Part shown: one piece after another, positions 51,527 through 59,304 of the stretch
Position numbering within the stretch: the first letter of the stretch is position 1
How the letters are laid out: each line of letters opens with the position of its first letter
Origin: Bacteroidetes bacterium HGW-Bacteroidetes-16
GTDB lineage: Bacteria; Bacteroidota; Bacteroidia; Bacteroidales; F082
DNA: 64,000 bases
Assembly: GCA_002840975.1 (NCBI GenBank)
Contig: PHDN01000008.1
Coordinates: 62,001-126,000, forward strand
Direction: 5' to 3'
Position numbers and translations under genes: made by a program
Notes under the pieces: model-generated
Database searches by the model: none
Told to the model about the DNA's origin: nothing
Seen by the model: the letters and a program-made list of their open reading frames with translations, nothing else

Positions 51527-51601
51527 AAACTCCATAGATTCACAGATTTTTCAATCTGTATTTGTCTGTAAATCTTTAGTAAATACAAAACTAACATAAC
51601 T

Positions 51602-52783
51602 ATGATAAAATTCGAAGAAGCTTTCGAAATCGTTCAAAATGCTGCCAAACCAACACTGAAAACCGAAAGGGTTCATTTTATTGATTCGCTTGGAAGAATA
51701 CTGGCCGAAGACATTTTTTCTGATATCAACATGCCTCCATTCAATAAATCGGCCATGGATGGTTTTGCCTGTCGAAAGCAGGATATAGGCAACGAATTGA
51801 AAATTATTGAAGTACTTCCGGCCGGGAGTTTGCCGAAAAATAAAGTTGGCGAAAATCAATGTGTTAAAATCATGACCGGTGCGATCATTCCGGAAGGTGC
51901 TGATTGTGTGATTATGGTGGAATACACCGATGAAATGCCAGATGGAAATGTTCAGTACACTAAAAAATCAACCAACTCAAACATTTGTTATTTCGCCGAA
52001 GACATCAAAAAAGGGGAGTTGGTTCTGTCAAAAGGTCTTGAAATCAAACCACAGCACATTGCGGTGATGGCCTCGGTGGGCACGGTGCGGCCGTTGGTTT
52101 CGTTGAAGCCCAGGGTTGGCATCATCTCCACCGGCGACGAATTGGTTGAACCGGAACGTACTCCGTCATTATCACAAATTCGAAACAGCAATGGTCCCCA
52201 ATTGGCAGCGCAGGTTGTGAGGTCCGGGGCCATTCCAAATTACTATGGTATTACTGAGGATACAAGAGAAGCTACCTTCAGTGTGATCACACAAGCACTC
52301 AACGAAAACGATGTGATATTGTTAACGGGCGGTGTTTCGATGGGTGCCTTTGATTTTGTACCTGAAATCATGATTAAAACCGGTGTAGATATCAAATTCA
52401 GATCAATCGCGGTTCAGCCTGGTAAACCAACCATTTTCGGAACATTTCAGAACAATACGTATATTTTTGGCTTGCCTGGAAATCCGGTGTCGTCATATAC
52501 CCAGTTCGAACTCTTGGTTCGTCCGCTGATTTCAAGATTGATGAACAACGAACCTCTTCACAAAACCATTAAAATCCCCATGGGAGCGGAATACACCAGG
52601 AGAAAATCGGAAAGAAAATCGTTTATTCCCATCACAATTTCCGCGGACGGGAAGGTTTATCCGGTTGAATATCACGGCTCGGCGCATATTCATTCCTATG
52701 TATTAGCCGATGGAATTGTCTCCATCGAAATAGGGAAAGAAAAATTAGAAATAGGAGAATTGGTGGATGTACGACAAATTTAA
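51602..52783 (+). CDS. moeA: Molybdopterin molybdenumtransferase
   Basis: Inserts molybdate or tungstate into adenylylated pterin; cytoplasmic, 393 aa. Family signatures: INMPPFNKSAMDGFACR near residue 42, KIMTGAIIPEGADCVIMVEYT near residue 88, RVGIISTGDELVEPE near residue 172, ILLTGGVSMGAFDFVPE near 240 and FGLPGNPVSSYTQFE near 295. Length is normal. In AOR-encoding anaerobes MoeA homologues load tungsten, which is a plausible role here. It overlaps moaA by 17 bp; an AGGAG ribosome site for moaA lies inside its 3' end. Confidence 0.95.
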   Translation: MIKFEEAFEIVQNAAKPTLKTERVHFIDSLGRILAEDIFSDINMPPFNKSAMDGFACRKQDIGNELKIIEVLPAGSLPKNKVGENQCVKIMTGAIIPEGADCVIMVEYTDEMPDGNVQYTKKSTNSNICYFAEDIKKGELVLSKGLEIKPQHIAVMASVGTVRPLVSLKPRVGIISTGDELVEPERTPSLSQIRNSNGPQLAAQVVRSGAIPNYYGITEDTREATFSVITQALNENDVILLTGGVSMGAFDFVPEIMIKTGVDIKFRSIAVQPGKPTIFGTFQNNTYIFGLPGNPVSSYTQFELLVRPLISRLMNNEPLHKTIKIPMGAEYTRRKSERKSFIPITISADGKVYPVEYHGSAHIHSYVLADGIVSIEIGKEKLEIGELVDVRQI

Positions 52784-53567
52784 CAGAAGGATCAATTACC
52801 TGCGGATTTCTGTCACCGACCGTTGTAACTTGCGTTGTACCTATTGTATGCCGGAATGTGGGATAAAACTGCTCGATCATAATCTAATTATTTCATACGA
52901 GGAAATAGTGGAAGTAGTGAAAGCAAGTGTGGCCATGGGTGTTGATAAGGTTCGGATCACAGGCGGAGAGCCATTGGTTAGGAAGGGAATTGTTGATCTG
53001 GTTCGCATGATTGCCGGAATTCCCGGAATAAATGATCTGGGCATGACCACCAATGGAATATTACTGAAAAAATATGCCGCTGATTTGAAGGCTGCAGGCC
53101 TGACCCGGGTGAATGTGAGTCTGGACACCCTGAACCCGGAGAAGTTTCATGAGATTACCCGATTGGGAAATATAGATCAGGTATTGGAAGGCATTGCCGA
53201 AGCACAGCGGGTTAAGCTATGTCCGGTTAAAATAAACTGTGTCATTCAGAAATCATCACAAGAGCCTGATGCATTGGTAGTTGCCGAATACTGTAAGCAG
53301 AACAATCTTCAGATCAGGTACATTCGTCAGATGGATCTAAACCTGGGCCATTATTCCATGGTGGAAGGTGGGGAAGGAGGTGATTGTTCAATATGTAACC
53401 GGTTACGGCTGACATCTGATGGAAAAATAAAGCCCTGTTTATTCAACAATCTTGAATACAGCATACGCGATTTGGGAGTACAAGGTGCTCTGAATATGGC
53501 CCTCAGGCACAAACCTAAATGCGGCTCCGTAAATACAATGGGGACATTTTATAATATTGGGGGATAA
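52767..53567 (+). CDS. moaA: GTP 3',8-cyclase (MoaA), unusually short
   Basis: Radical-SAM enzyme that begins pterin-cofactor synthesis from GTP. The SAM cluster is C20-x3-C24-x2-C27 (TDRCNLRCTYCMP); the second cluster is C207-x2-C210-x13-C224 (CSICNRLRLTSDGKIKPC) with the two GTP-contacting Arg in NRLRLT; the C-terminus ends in the conserved GG (FYNIGG). At 266 aa it is about 60 residues shorter than usual (320-340): between IRYIRQMDLNLGHYSMVEGG and the second cluster the normal insert is missing. All catalytic parts are in frame, so this is a compact subtype rather than a pseudogene. Overlaps moeA by 17 bp. Confidence 0.9.
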   Translation: MYDKFNRRINYLRISVTDRCNLRCTYCMPECGIKLLDHNLIISYEEIVEVVKASVAMGVDKVRITGGEPLVRKGIVDLVRMIAGIPGINDLGMTTNGILLKKYAADLKAAGLTRVNVSLDTLNPEKFHEITRLGNIDQVLEGIAEAQRVKLCPVKINCVIQKSSQEPDALVVAEYCKQNNLQIRYIRQMDLNLGHYSMVEGGEGGDCSICNRLRLTSDGKIKPCLFNNLEYSIRDLGVQGALNMALRHKPKCGSVNTMGTFYNIGG

Positions 53568-53629
53568 AAAGCAACCTTATTGGTGTTATAACGATATTTA
53601 TATGGTAAACAAATCGGGAACAATAGGAC

Positions 53630-53691
53630 GGTGCGCCGCACCTTGAAAAATGGATGTTTGATTTCTATAAATATGGACGGTACTCCGTACC
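53630..53691. repeat. Paired short palindromes (GGTGC/GGTAC type)
   Basis: GGTGCGCCGCACC (53630-53642) and GGTACTCCGTACC (53679-53691) are both preceded by GGAC and followed by TT, 49 bp apart, with TTCTATAAATATGG between. These REP-like palindromes belong to a repeat type common in Bacteroidota spacers, as I recall it. No gene is present in 53568-54076. Confidence 0.6.
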
Positions 53692-53752
53692 TTTTAATTT
53701 ATCTAGATAGTAAATGTTTTTGCGTATAAGTCAGGTTGTAAAATTTAAATGT

Positions 53753-53895
53753 TGAGTCCACTCCGAAAAGTCAAATACCCCTAAATCCCCTAAAGGGGAC
53801 TTTAGATAGTTCATTGATTTTCAACAAATTCCCCTTTAGGGGTCAGGGGTAAATGAGTTGAAAATCAATGAACACATACTTTTCGGAGGGGCTCA
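53753..53895. repeat. MITE-like intergenic element, copy B
   Basis: A 143-bp element with ends TGAGTCCACTCCGAAAAGT and, on the other strand, TGAGCCCCTCCGAAAAGT. Inner arms are GTTCATTGATTTTCAAC/GTTGAAAATCAATGAAC, and the centre has CCCCTAAAGGGG and CCCCTTTAGGGG. It is closely related to copy A (19777-19938). It sits between GGTGC-type palindromes on both sides. Confidence 0.78.
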
Positions 53896-53964
53896 GTGTT
53901 ATAGCTTTAATCAGTTCGATACCCGGAGTACAAAAATATGTCATAGTTTTGTAGATGAATCTAA

Positions 53965-53977
53965 GGTGCAGCGCACC
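53965..53977. repeat. Third GGTGC-type palindrome
   Basis: GGTGCAGCGCACC, preceded by CTAA and followed by GCAATATTATTATTTG, on the far side of the MITE-like copy B from the first two palindromes. Confidence 0.5.
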
Positions 53978-54076
53978 GCAATATTATTATTTGATATGAT
54001 ATGTGTGAATTTTGATGAGATGAGCAACCGATTATCCTAAGCCGTTGCACAGTAAACTATTTAACTTAAGAATTAA

Positions 54077-54535
54077 ATGAATCAATTAAGTCATACCAAC
54101 TCCGCAGGCAAAGCCAACATGGTGGATGTGGGCCACAAACCCAATCAACTGCGTACCGCAAAGGCAGAAGGCTTTATCAGATTAAATGCTGAAACCGTCA
54201 ATCTCATTAAGGAAAACCAAATGAAAAAAGGGGATGTCCTCACCATTGCTGAAATTGCTGGCATTCAGGGAGCCAAGCGAACCAGTGAACTCATACCTTT
54301 ATGTCACCCCATCCAACTCACCAAAGTTGATGTAAAAGCTACCCTGGAGAACAATGGCGTTCGGATCAACTGCCTGGCGAGATGCATCGGGCAAACCGGT
54401 GTTGAAATGGAAGCCCTGAATGGCGTAAGTGTTGGACTGCTTACTATCTACGATATGTGTAAAGCCGTTGATAAAGAAATGGTTATCAGTGAGATTAAAC
54501 TCATCGAAAAGACTAAGGAAGACATCAGTTTTTAA
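54077..54535 (+). CDS. moaC: Cyclic pyranopterin monophosphate synthase
   Basis: Converts the MoaA product to cyclic pyranopterin monophosphate; cytoplasmic hexamer, 152 aa. Signatures: ANMVDVGHKPNQLRTAKAEG at residue 13, AGIQGAKRTSELIPLCHPI near residue 56 (including the catalytic HP), GQTGVEMEALNGVSVGLLTIYDMCKAVDKEM near residue 112 (conserved Lys at the active site). Length is normal. It follows moaA after a 509-bp repeat-filled gap, so it may have its own promoter, though I cannot point to one. Confidence 0.95.
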   Translation: MNQLSHTNSAGKANMVDVGHKPNQLRTAKAEGFIRLNAETVNLIKENQMKKGDVLTIAEIAGIQGAKRTSELIPLCHPIQLTKVDVKATLENNGVRINCLARCIGQTGVEMEALNGVSVGLLTIYDMCKAVDKEMVISEIKLIEKTKEDISF

Positions 54536-54557
54536 CAAAACTCCGGCAAATAAGTGG

Positions 54558-54565
54558 TAAATTTG
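54558..54565 (+). promoter_or_regulatory. TAnnTTTG promoter for the MOSC-MogA gene
   Basis: TAAATTTG, 32 bp before the ATG at 54598. Confidence 0.5.
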
Positions 54566-54597
54566 CACCCTGCTTTTTCTTTACGAACCAAAAGAAC

Positions 54598-55533
54598 ATG
54601 ACGATACAAACCATCAAAGTACTCAGTACCAATATTTCCGTTAAAAAAGGAACGGTTAAAAAATCCATCGATCACATCGAACTCAACCACCATGGGGTGA
54701 TGGGTGATGCCCATGCAGGCAGCTGGCACCGTCAGGTGAGCATGCTGGGGGTGGAGAGTTTTAATAAGTTTTCAAAGGAAGCCGGTCGTAAAATTGAATA
54801 CGGTGAGTTTGCCGAGAACATCACCACCGAAGGAATGGAGATATTTAGAACCACTCCGCTCGACAGGTTCTTGAACCAGGATATAGAGCTTGAAGTCACG
54901 CAAATAGGCAAACATTGTCATGGTGATTCCTGTGCCATCTTTCGTGAAGTGGGTAACTGTGTGATGCCGAAAGAAGGCATTTTTGTTCGTGTTATTCGTG
55001 GTGGCGACCTCAAAGCCGGTGATGTGCTGGAGTATCATCCAAAGTTTTACAAAACATTAATTATCACCCTCAGCGACCGGGCAAGCAGCGGGGAATATGA
55101 AGACCGAAGCGGCCCCAGGGTGAAAGAACTTTTGGAAACTTTCTTCGAAATGAACCGTTTCCACTACGATATCACCAATGTAATAATTCCGGATGACGCA
55201 AAGCAATTGGATCAGCTTGTGTCGGAGGCCAAAGATAAATACGACTTTGTTTTTACCACCGGGGGAACCGGAATTGGGCCACGTGACATCACTGTGGATG
55301 TAATAAAACCATTGTTAGACAAAGAAATTCCCGGCATTATGGACATGATCCGCATGAAATACGGCATGGAGAAACCCAATGCCCTCATCAGCCGCAGCAT
55401 TGCCGGACTGATTGGCAACACCATGGTTTTTACCCTTCCGGGAAGTGTAAAAGCGGTGAATGAGTATATGGCCGAAATCACCAAAGTATTACGGCACCTG
55501 ATTTTGATGTTATATAGTATAGATTCGCATTGA
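54598..55533 (+). CDS. MOSC domain - MogA/MoaB molybdopterin adenylyltransferase fusion
   Basis: 311-aa fusion. Residues 1-145 are a MOSC domain (NHHGVMGDAHAGSWHRQVSML, GEFAENITTEGM, and Cys-rich KHCHGDSCAIFREVGNCVMPKEGIFVRV), a fold associated with sulfur transfer to or handling of the pterin cofactor. Residues about 153-305 are MogA/MoaB (IITLSDRASSGEYEDRSGPRVKELL, FTTGGTGIGPRDITVDV, FTLPGSVKAVNEYM), which adenylylates pterin before metal insertion by MoeA. The fusion links cofactor activation to sulfur handling. It is the last gene of the island; moaE and moaD are not in the window. Confidence 0.93.
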   Translation: MTIQTIKVLSTNISVKKGTVKKSIDHIELNHHGVMGDAHAGSWHRQVSMLGVESFNKFSKEAGRKIEYGEFAENITTEGMEIFRTTPLDRFLNQDIELEVTQIGKHCHGDSCAIFREVGNCVMPKEGIFVRVIRGGDLKAGDVLEYHPKFYKTLIITLSDRASSGEYEDRSGPRVKELLETFFEMNRFHYDITNVIIPDDAKQLDQLVSEAKDKYDFVFTTGGTGIGPRDITVDVIKPLLDKEIPGIMDMIRMKYGMEKPNALISRSIAGLIGNTMVFTLPGSVKAVNEYMAEITKVLRHLILMLYSIDSH

Positions 55534-55560
55534 TTCTACTTTGCCAAAGTTCATGCGTAA

Positions 55561-55599
55561 AAAAAACCGGCTATAATTACTAAGACGGTTTTTTATTCT
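55561..55599. terminator. Bidirectional terminator between MOSC-MogA and pruA
   Basis: AAAAAACCG (55561-55569) and CGGTTTTTT (55586-55594) pair, so each strand ends its stem in a T run. It separates the convergent genes. Confidence 0.75.
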
Positions 55600-55610
55600 T
55601 TTTGAAAGGG

Positions 55611-57239
55611 TTAATCTTCCATGAAAGGATATTTGTAGCTTACCGGAGGAACAAAACATTCCTTGATGGTTCGCGGACTTACCCACCTCAACAAGTTCAG
55701 TTTTGAACCCGCTTTGTCGTTGGTTCCCGAACCACGGGCACCCCCAAAAGGCTGCATGTTCACAACGGCTCCGGTGGGTTTATCGTTGATATAGAAATTA
55801 CCAGCGGCATGTTTTAACTTCTCCATCACATGTTCAATAACAAACCGATCCTTGGAAAATACCGATCCCGTTAGGGCATAAATGGAGGTGTTGTCAACCA
55901 GTTCGATGGTTTCCTCAAATTTGGTATGGTCGTAAACGTAAATAGTGAGGATGGGTCCGAAGAGTTCCTCCTCCATGGTCACATAATGCGGGTCTTTGGT
56001 CAGGATGATGGTAGGTTCGATAAAATAGCCCACCGATTTGTCATAATTTCCACCAAATAAGATTTCTACTTCCTTGTCTTTTTTTGCAGCATCAATAAAA
56101 CCAGCCAATTTGTCAAACGAGGCTTCATCAATTACGGCATTTACGAAATTGGAGAAATTTTCCACCGGTCCCATTTTCATGGTGTCCATGTCGCATTTGA
56201 TCTCTTCCAAAACTTTATCCCACAAGTTGTCAGGGATATAGGCCCTTGAAGCAGCCGAGCACTTTTGTCCCTGGTATTCAAAAGCCCCGCGTGTGAGGGC
56301 AGTAGCCACCTGACTGGCATTGGCCGATTCGTGCATCAGAATAAAATTCTTTCCTCCGGTTTCTCCAACGATGCGCGGGTAGGAGCGGTATTTATGAATG
56401 TTGTTGCCAATTTCCTTCCAGATATTTTGAAAAACTGAAGTCGATCCGGTAAAGTGGATGCCTGCAAAATCACGGTGTGAGAAAATCACTTTACCGGCGG
56501 TTGGCCCGGAGACAAACACAAGGTTGATCACCCCATCCGGTAAACCGGCCTCCATGAAAATTTCCATGATGATGGCGGCCGAGTAAATCTGTGCATTGGA
56601 GGGTTTCCACACGATGGTGTTGCCCATCAATGCCGGGGCAGAAGGCAGGTTGCCGGCGATGGCCGTGAAGTTAAAAGGGGTGAGGGCAAATACAAACCCT
56701 TCGAGTCCGCGCTGCTCTGTTCTATTCCAGATTAAAGCGTCCGAAGCCGGTTGTTCGTTGTAAATTTCGGCCATGTACTGGACGTTGAAACGTAGAAAAT
56801 CCGCGAGTTCACAAGCAGCATCAATCTCCGCCTGATGAACAGATTTCGACTGTCCAAGCATGGTGGCGGCATTGATCCGGGCACGATAAGGACCGGAAAT
56901 CATACCGGCTGCTTTCAGGAAAATGGAGGCGCGTTGTTTCCACGACATCGAAGCCCAGTCTTCACGTGCAGCCAGGGCAGCGTCGATGGCTTGCTGAACA
57001 TGTGTTTCGGTCCCACGACTGTAATAGCCCAGCAATTTTTGATGGTCGTGGGGAGGCGAAATTTTAATTTTGTTGTCGGTACGCACCTCTTGGCCATTGA
57101 TAATCATTGGAATATCAACCTCGTACGATTTGGCACATTCGAGGGCTTCGAGGATACTGGCCTTTTCGGGAGAACCGGTTTTGTAGGATAATACGGGCTC
57201 GTTTTTGGCCGGTGGAACGAAATATAAACTCTTTTGCAT
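55611..57239 (-). CDS. pruA: L-glutamate gamma-semialdehyde (P5C) dehydrogenase
   Basis: NAD-dependent oxidation of glutamate semialdehyde to glutamate, the second step of proline breakdown; 542 aa, the length of stand-alone P5C dehydrogenases. Motifs: VFALTPFNFTAIAGNLPSAPALMGNTIVWKPS near residue 180, HFTGSTSVFQNIWKEIG near 260, VGETGGKNFILMHESAN near 295 (the general-base Glu), the catalytic Cys in YQGQKCSAASRAYIP near 330, and EELFGPILTIYVYD near 415. No proline dehydrogenase is adjacent. The leader carries a ModE-like dyad, so it may share a regulator with the AOR island. Confidence 0.95.
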   Translation of the reverse strand: MQKSLYFVPPAKNEPVLSYKTGSPEKASILEALECAKSYEVDIPMIINGQEVRTDNKIKISPPHDHQKLLGYYSRGTETHVQQAIDAALAAREDWASMSWKQRASIFLKAAGMISGPYRARINAATMLGQSKSVHQAEIDAACELADFLRFNVQYMAEIYNEQPASDALIWNRTEQRGLEGFVFALTPFNFTAIAGNLPSAPALMGNTIVWKPSNAQIYSAAIIMEIFMEAGLPDGVINLVFVSGPTAGKVIFSHRDFAGIHFTGSTSVFQNIWKEIGNNIHKYRSYPRIVGETGGKNFILMHESANASQVATALTRGAFEYQGQKCSAASRAYIPDNLWDKVLEEIKCDMDTMKMGPVENFSNFVNAVIDEASFDKLAGFIDAAKKDKEVEILFGGNYDKSVGYFIEPTIILTKDPHYVTMEEELFGPILTIYVYDHTKFEETIELVDNTSIYALTGSVFSKDRFVIEHVMEKLKHAAGNFYINDKPTGAVVNMQPFGGARGSGTNDKAGSKLNLLRWVSPRTIKECFVPPVSYKYPFMED

Positions 57240-57270
57240 GTGATTTAATCTTATAGGTTCAAAAATGTTT

Positions 57271-57307
57271 CGTTATGCAACGCTAAACATAACGGTTTGC
57301 AAAAGTA
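57271..57307 (-). promoter_or_regulatory. pruA promoter with perfect ModE-like dyad
   Basis: On the minus strand TACTTTTG (57307-57300) is the -7 box. At 57271-57294 lies the perfect dyad CGTTATG-N10-CATAACG, centred about +11 from the predicted start, the same offset as at modE. The half-site is identical to that at the AOR promoter (48383). The position implies repression. Confidence 0.65.
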
Positions 57308-57403
57308 GGACTATTCGTCAGAAAGTCAGTGAAAAGAAATGATTTTTTGTGAAAATCAGCTTGAAAATTTTACAGATAATTATGGAAGCAAATTTAGATA
57401 AAA

Positions 57404-57892
57404 CTATTCCGATTTTTGCGATTCATAAAACGCCTCTTCAGACGGGAAATTTAATTTCTTCCGGGCTACCTCCTGCGAAAAGGTATAATAAGTTACTTCT
57501 CCGGTGGCGCATAGTACACCTGCCGAATCGGTGAGGGTTACTTCTACATCGGCCAGATTTCGGCGCATGCCCTTCAGTTTTGCTCTGAGGGTAATTTCTC
57601 CCTGGTTGACATACACTGTTTTCAGGTATCTTATATTTAATCCCGATGTTACTCCGGCTGTTTTAAGCGTTACCTGAATCAGCCACGAACCGATTTCATC
57701 CATCAGGGTGGCCTGAATGCCGCCATGCAATATCTGGTGAAATCCTTGCAGAAACACACGGGGTTGCCATACAGAAACCACTTCATCACCTTCTTTGGTA
57801 AAGGTCATTTGCAGACCGTGATCGTTTTTGGGTGAGCATCCAAAACAATGATATCCGGGCAATTCTGCATATGGGTTGACTATTTTGGTCAT
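57404..57892 (-). CDS. PaaI-type hotdog thioesterase
   Basis: Predicted cytoplasmic acyl-CoA thioesterase of 162 aa with a single hotdog domain. It begins YAELPGYHCFGCSPKNDHGLQMTF, typical of this subgroup, then HQILHGGIQATLMDEIGSWLIQV (the hotdog helix with HGG and the catalytic acid, near residue 55) and RYLKTVYVNQGEITLRAKL near 88. The substrate is unknown. Its start overlaps the MORN-repeat gene stop by one base (TAATG), so the two are translationally coupled; a functional link is not obvious. Confidence 0.85.
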   Translation of the reverse strand: MTKIVNPYAELPGYHCFGCSPKNDHGLQMTFTKEGDEVVSVWQPRVFLQGFHQILHGGIQATLMDEIGSWLIQVTLKTAGVTSGLNIRYLKTVYVNQGEITLRAKLKGMRRNLADVEVTLTDSAGVLCATGEVTYYTFSQEVARKKLNFPSEEAFYESQKSE

Positions 57893-58632
57893 TATTTCAA
57901 TTCACCGTTTTTGTATTTTTCCTTTTTCACCACTTTGCCTGATTCATCAAAGTAAAGCCATTCGCCATCCTTTATACCGGCTTTGTACTGACCACTTTTT
58001 TTGGTGATGCCGTTCTCGAAATACTCCACATATTCGCCATTGGCCACGTTGTTTACAAAATTCTGAAGGCTGCGAAGCGTGTCATTGGAGTAATATGTTT
58101 TTTGTAACCCGTCAAACTCACCATTGCTATAATTATATTCGGCTACCAATTTTGCATTTTCGTCGTACCATTTGGCAACTCCGTCTTTTTGTCCGAGGCG
58201 GTAATTGCTTTCTTCCTGAATTCCACCTCTTTCGTAGTAGACTTCTTTTTTGCCATCCAACAATCCCATTGTGTAGTGTTCGATTAATGAGGGTTTGCCA
58301 CCCAAACGAAATTCGGTGTATTTCCCGTCCAGCGAATCGTTGGTATAACCGGCCTGTAATTCAATATAACCCCGTTGGTTCATTTTAAGATACAACCCGT
58401 TTAACTGGCCGTTTTTAAATTCTTCGATGGTGTATATCTGACCCGTTGGAAAGTAGGAAATCCAGTTGCCCGATTTTTTATAATCCTGATAATGACCGGT
58501 AATGTTGGTTCCCCCAATCTCAACATCTAAAAAACCATCTTTAATGGTATCGGAAATGGCTGGCGGGGTAGTTTGCGAATTAGCCGTAATTACCATAAAC
58601 AGTGAAAACAGGAATGAAATTGTTTTTTTCAT
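57892..58632 (-). CDS. Exported MORN-repeat protein (YwqK-like)
   Basis: A 246-aa exported protein: signal peptide MKKTISFLFSLFMVITANSQ, then about eight MORN/YwqK-type repeats of roughly 23 residues with the pattern G-x2-(D/N)-G-x-(W/Y)-x5-(N/D)-G (for example KNGQLNGLYLKMNQRGYIEL and YRLGQKDGVAKWYDENAKL). The repeats form an extended beta-hairpin strip that usually mediates binding. YwqK proteins are often labelled antitoxins, but there is no toxin neighbour and the protein is secreted, so I do not call it one. First gene of a two-gene operon with the thioesterase. Confidence 0.85.
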   Translation of the reverse strand: MKKTISFLFSLFMVITANSQTTPPAISDTIKDGFLDVEIGGTNITGHYQDYKKSGNWISYFPTGQIYTIEEFKNGQLNGLYLKMNQRGYIELQAGYTNDSLDGKYTEFRLGGKPSLIEHYTMGLLDGKKEVYYERGGIQEESNYRLGQKDGVAKWYDENAKLVAEYNYSNGEFDGLQKTYYSNDTLRSLQNFVNNVANGEYVEYFENGITKKSGQYKAGIKDGEWLYFDESGKVVKKEKYKNGELK

Positions 58633-59304
58633 GAGATTTTTCTTTTAACAAACAATGACCTTTTTCAGTTGAGTGAGAAGTCAGTTGTTTATGTTCTTTT
58701 AAAGCGATGACAAAGGTAGGGCATTCAATCTAATAAATGAAAATGCTTAAGAAAAATTGGGATTTGCAAAGAAAGGTTTCCTGAGCCGGATTATTTTCCA
58801 GTTCCTTAAAAATGACCAGGTCGGGAGAGGAATCTTCTGACTTTCATGCGGTTCCATGCTAAATTCACGCTTCGCAAAGTTCCCTTGTGTGGACCAGTTT
58901 CAGCAGGTGATCAAAAGCATGGGCATTCAGGGTACGAAGGGCCTACTCATTTTAAGCTGTGACGAAAATGATGAGATACTGATCCCTTGCAATGGAATTC
59001 AGGAAATAAAACCCATCCTTCTAGGGTACGGCTATATCCAGAGAAATGCAGTCGACCTATTTGGCATTCAGCAATTTCCTTTACTCTTTTTCTGAATCAG
59101 CCATTTCCACCAAGGCGATCTCGGGGCAATGCTTTCCGGGCAGTAATTCCATTGCATAACAAATAAGCTTTCATTATACACTTAGATTGTCAGTGCTTTA
59201 TCCGTATAAATATTAATAGAACAGTCAGTGCAGAAACTGGGATTGTGTGAAATGAATCCTAAAGTTTTGATACTTTTAGATTACAGGCAGTATTGCATCC
59301 GGTC
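58633..59304. other. 672-bp spacer with little recognisable content
   Basis: Between the MORN-repeat gene start and the outer-membrane barrel gene stop. Apart from one 79-codon frame (58856-59095) I see no gene, promoter consensus, terminator with a T run, or repeat. Confidence 0.4.
58856..59095 (+). CDS. Possible small or decayed gene, 79 codons
   Basis: ATG-started frame reading MLNSRFAKFPCVDQFQQVIK, then GLLILSCDENDEILIPCNGI and ending FPLLFF. Its composition is protein-like and no other gene covers the interval, but there is no promoter or ribosome site I can support. The GLLILSCDEND stretch faintly recalls the start of FIST-type sensory domains, so it may be the first part of a frameshifted gene. 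Function unknown. Confidence 0.3.
   Translation: MLNSRFAKFPCVDQFQQVIKSMGIQGTKGLLILSCDENDEILIPCNGIQEIKPILLGYGYIQRNAVDLFGIQQFPLLFF

Noticed and set aside
52767-53567. moaA as a pseudogene or deletion product
   Set aside because: Both FeS clusters, the Arg pair and terminal GG are in frame with no stop; a compact subtype is a better reading.
53858-54040. 60-codon frame at the end of MITE-like copy B
   Set aside because: It starts inside the repeat's inverted arm (the same MKINEHILF start appears in copy A) and has no protein features.
57892-58632. Toxin-antitoxin antitoxin annotation for the YwqK-like protein
   Set aside because: The protein has a signal peptide and no toxin gene neighbour; only the MORN-type repeats are supported.
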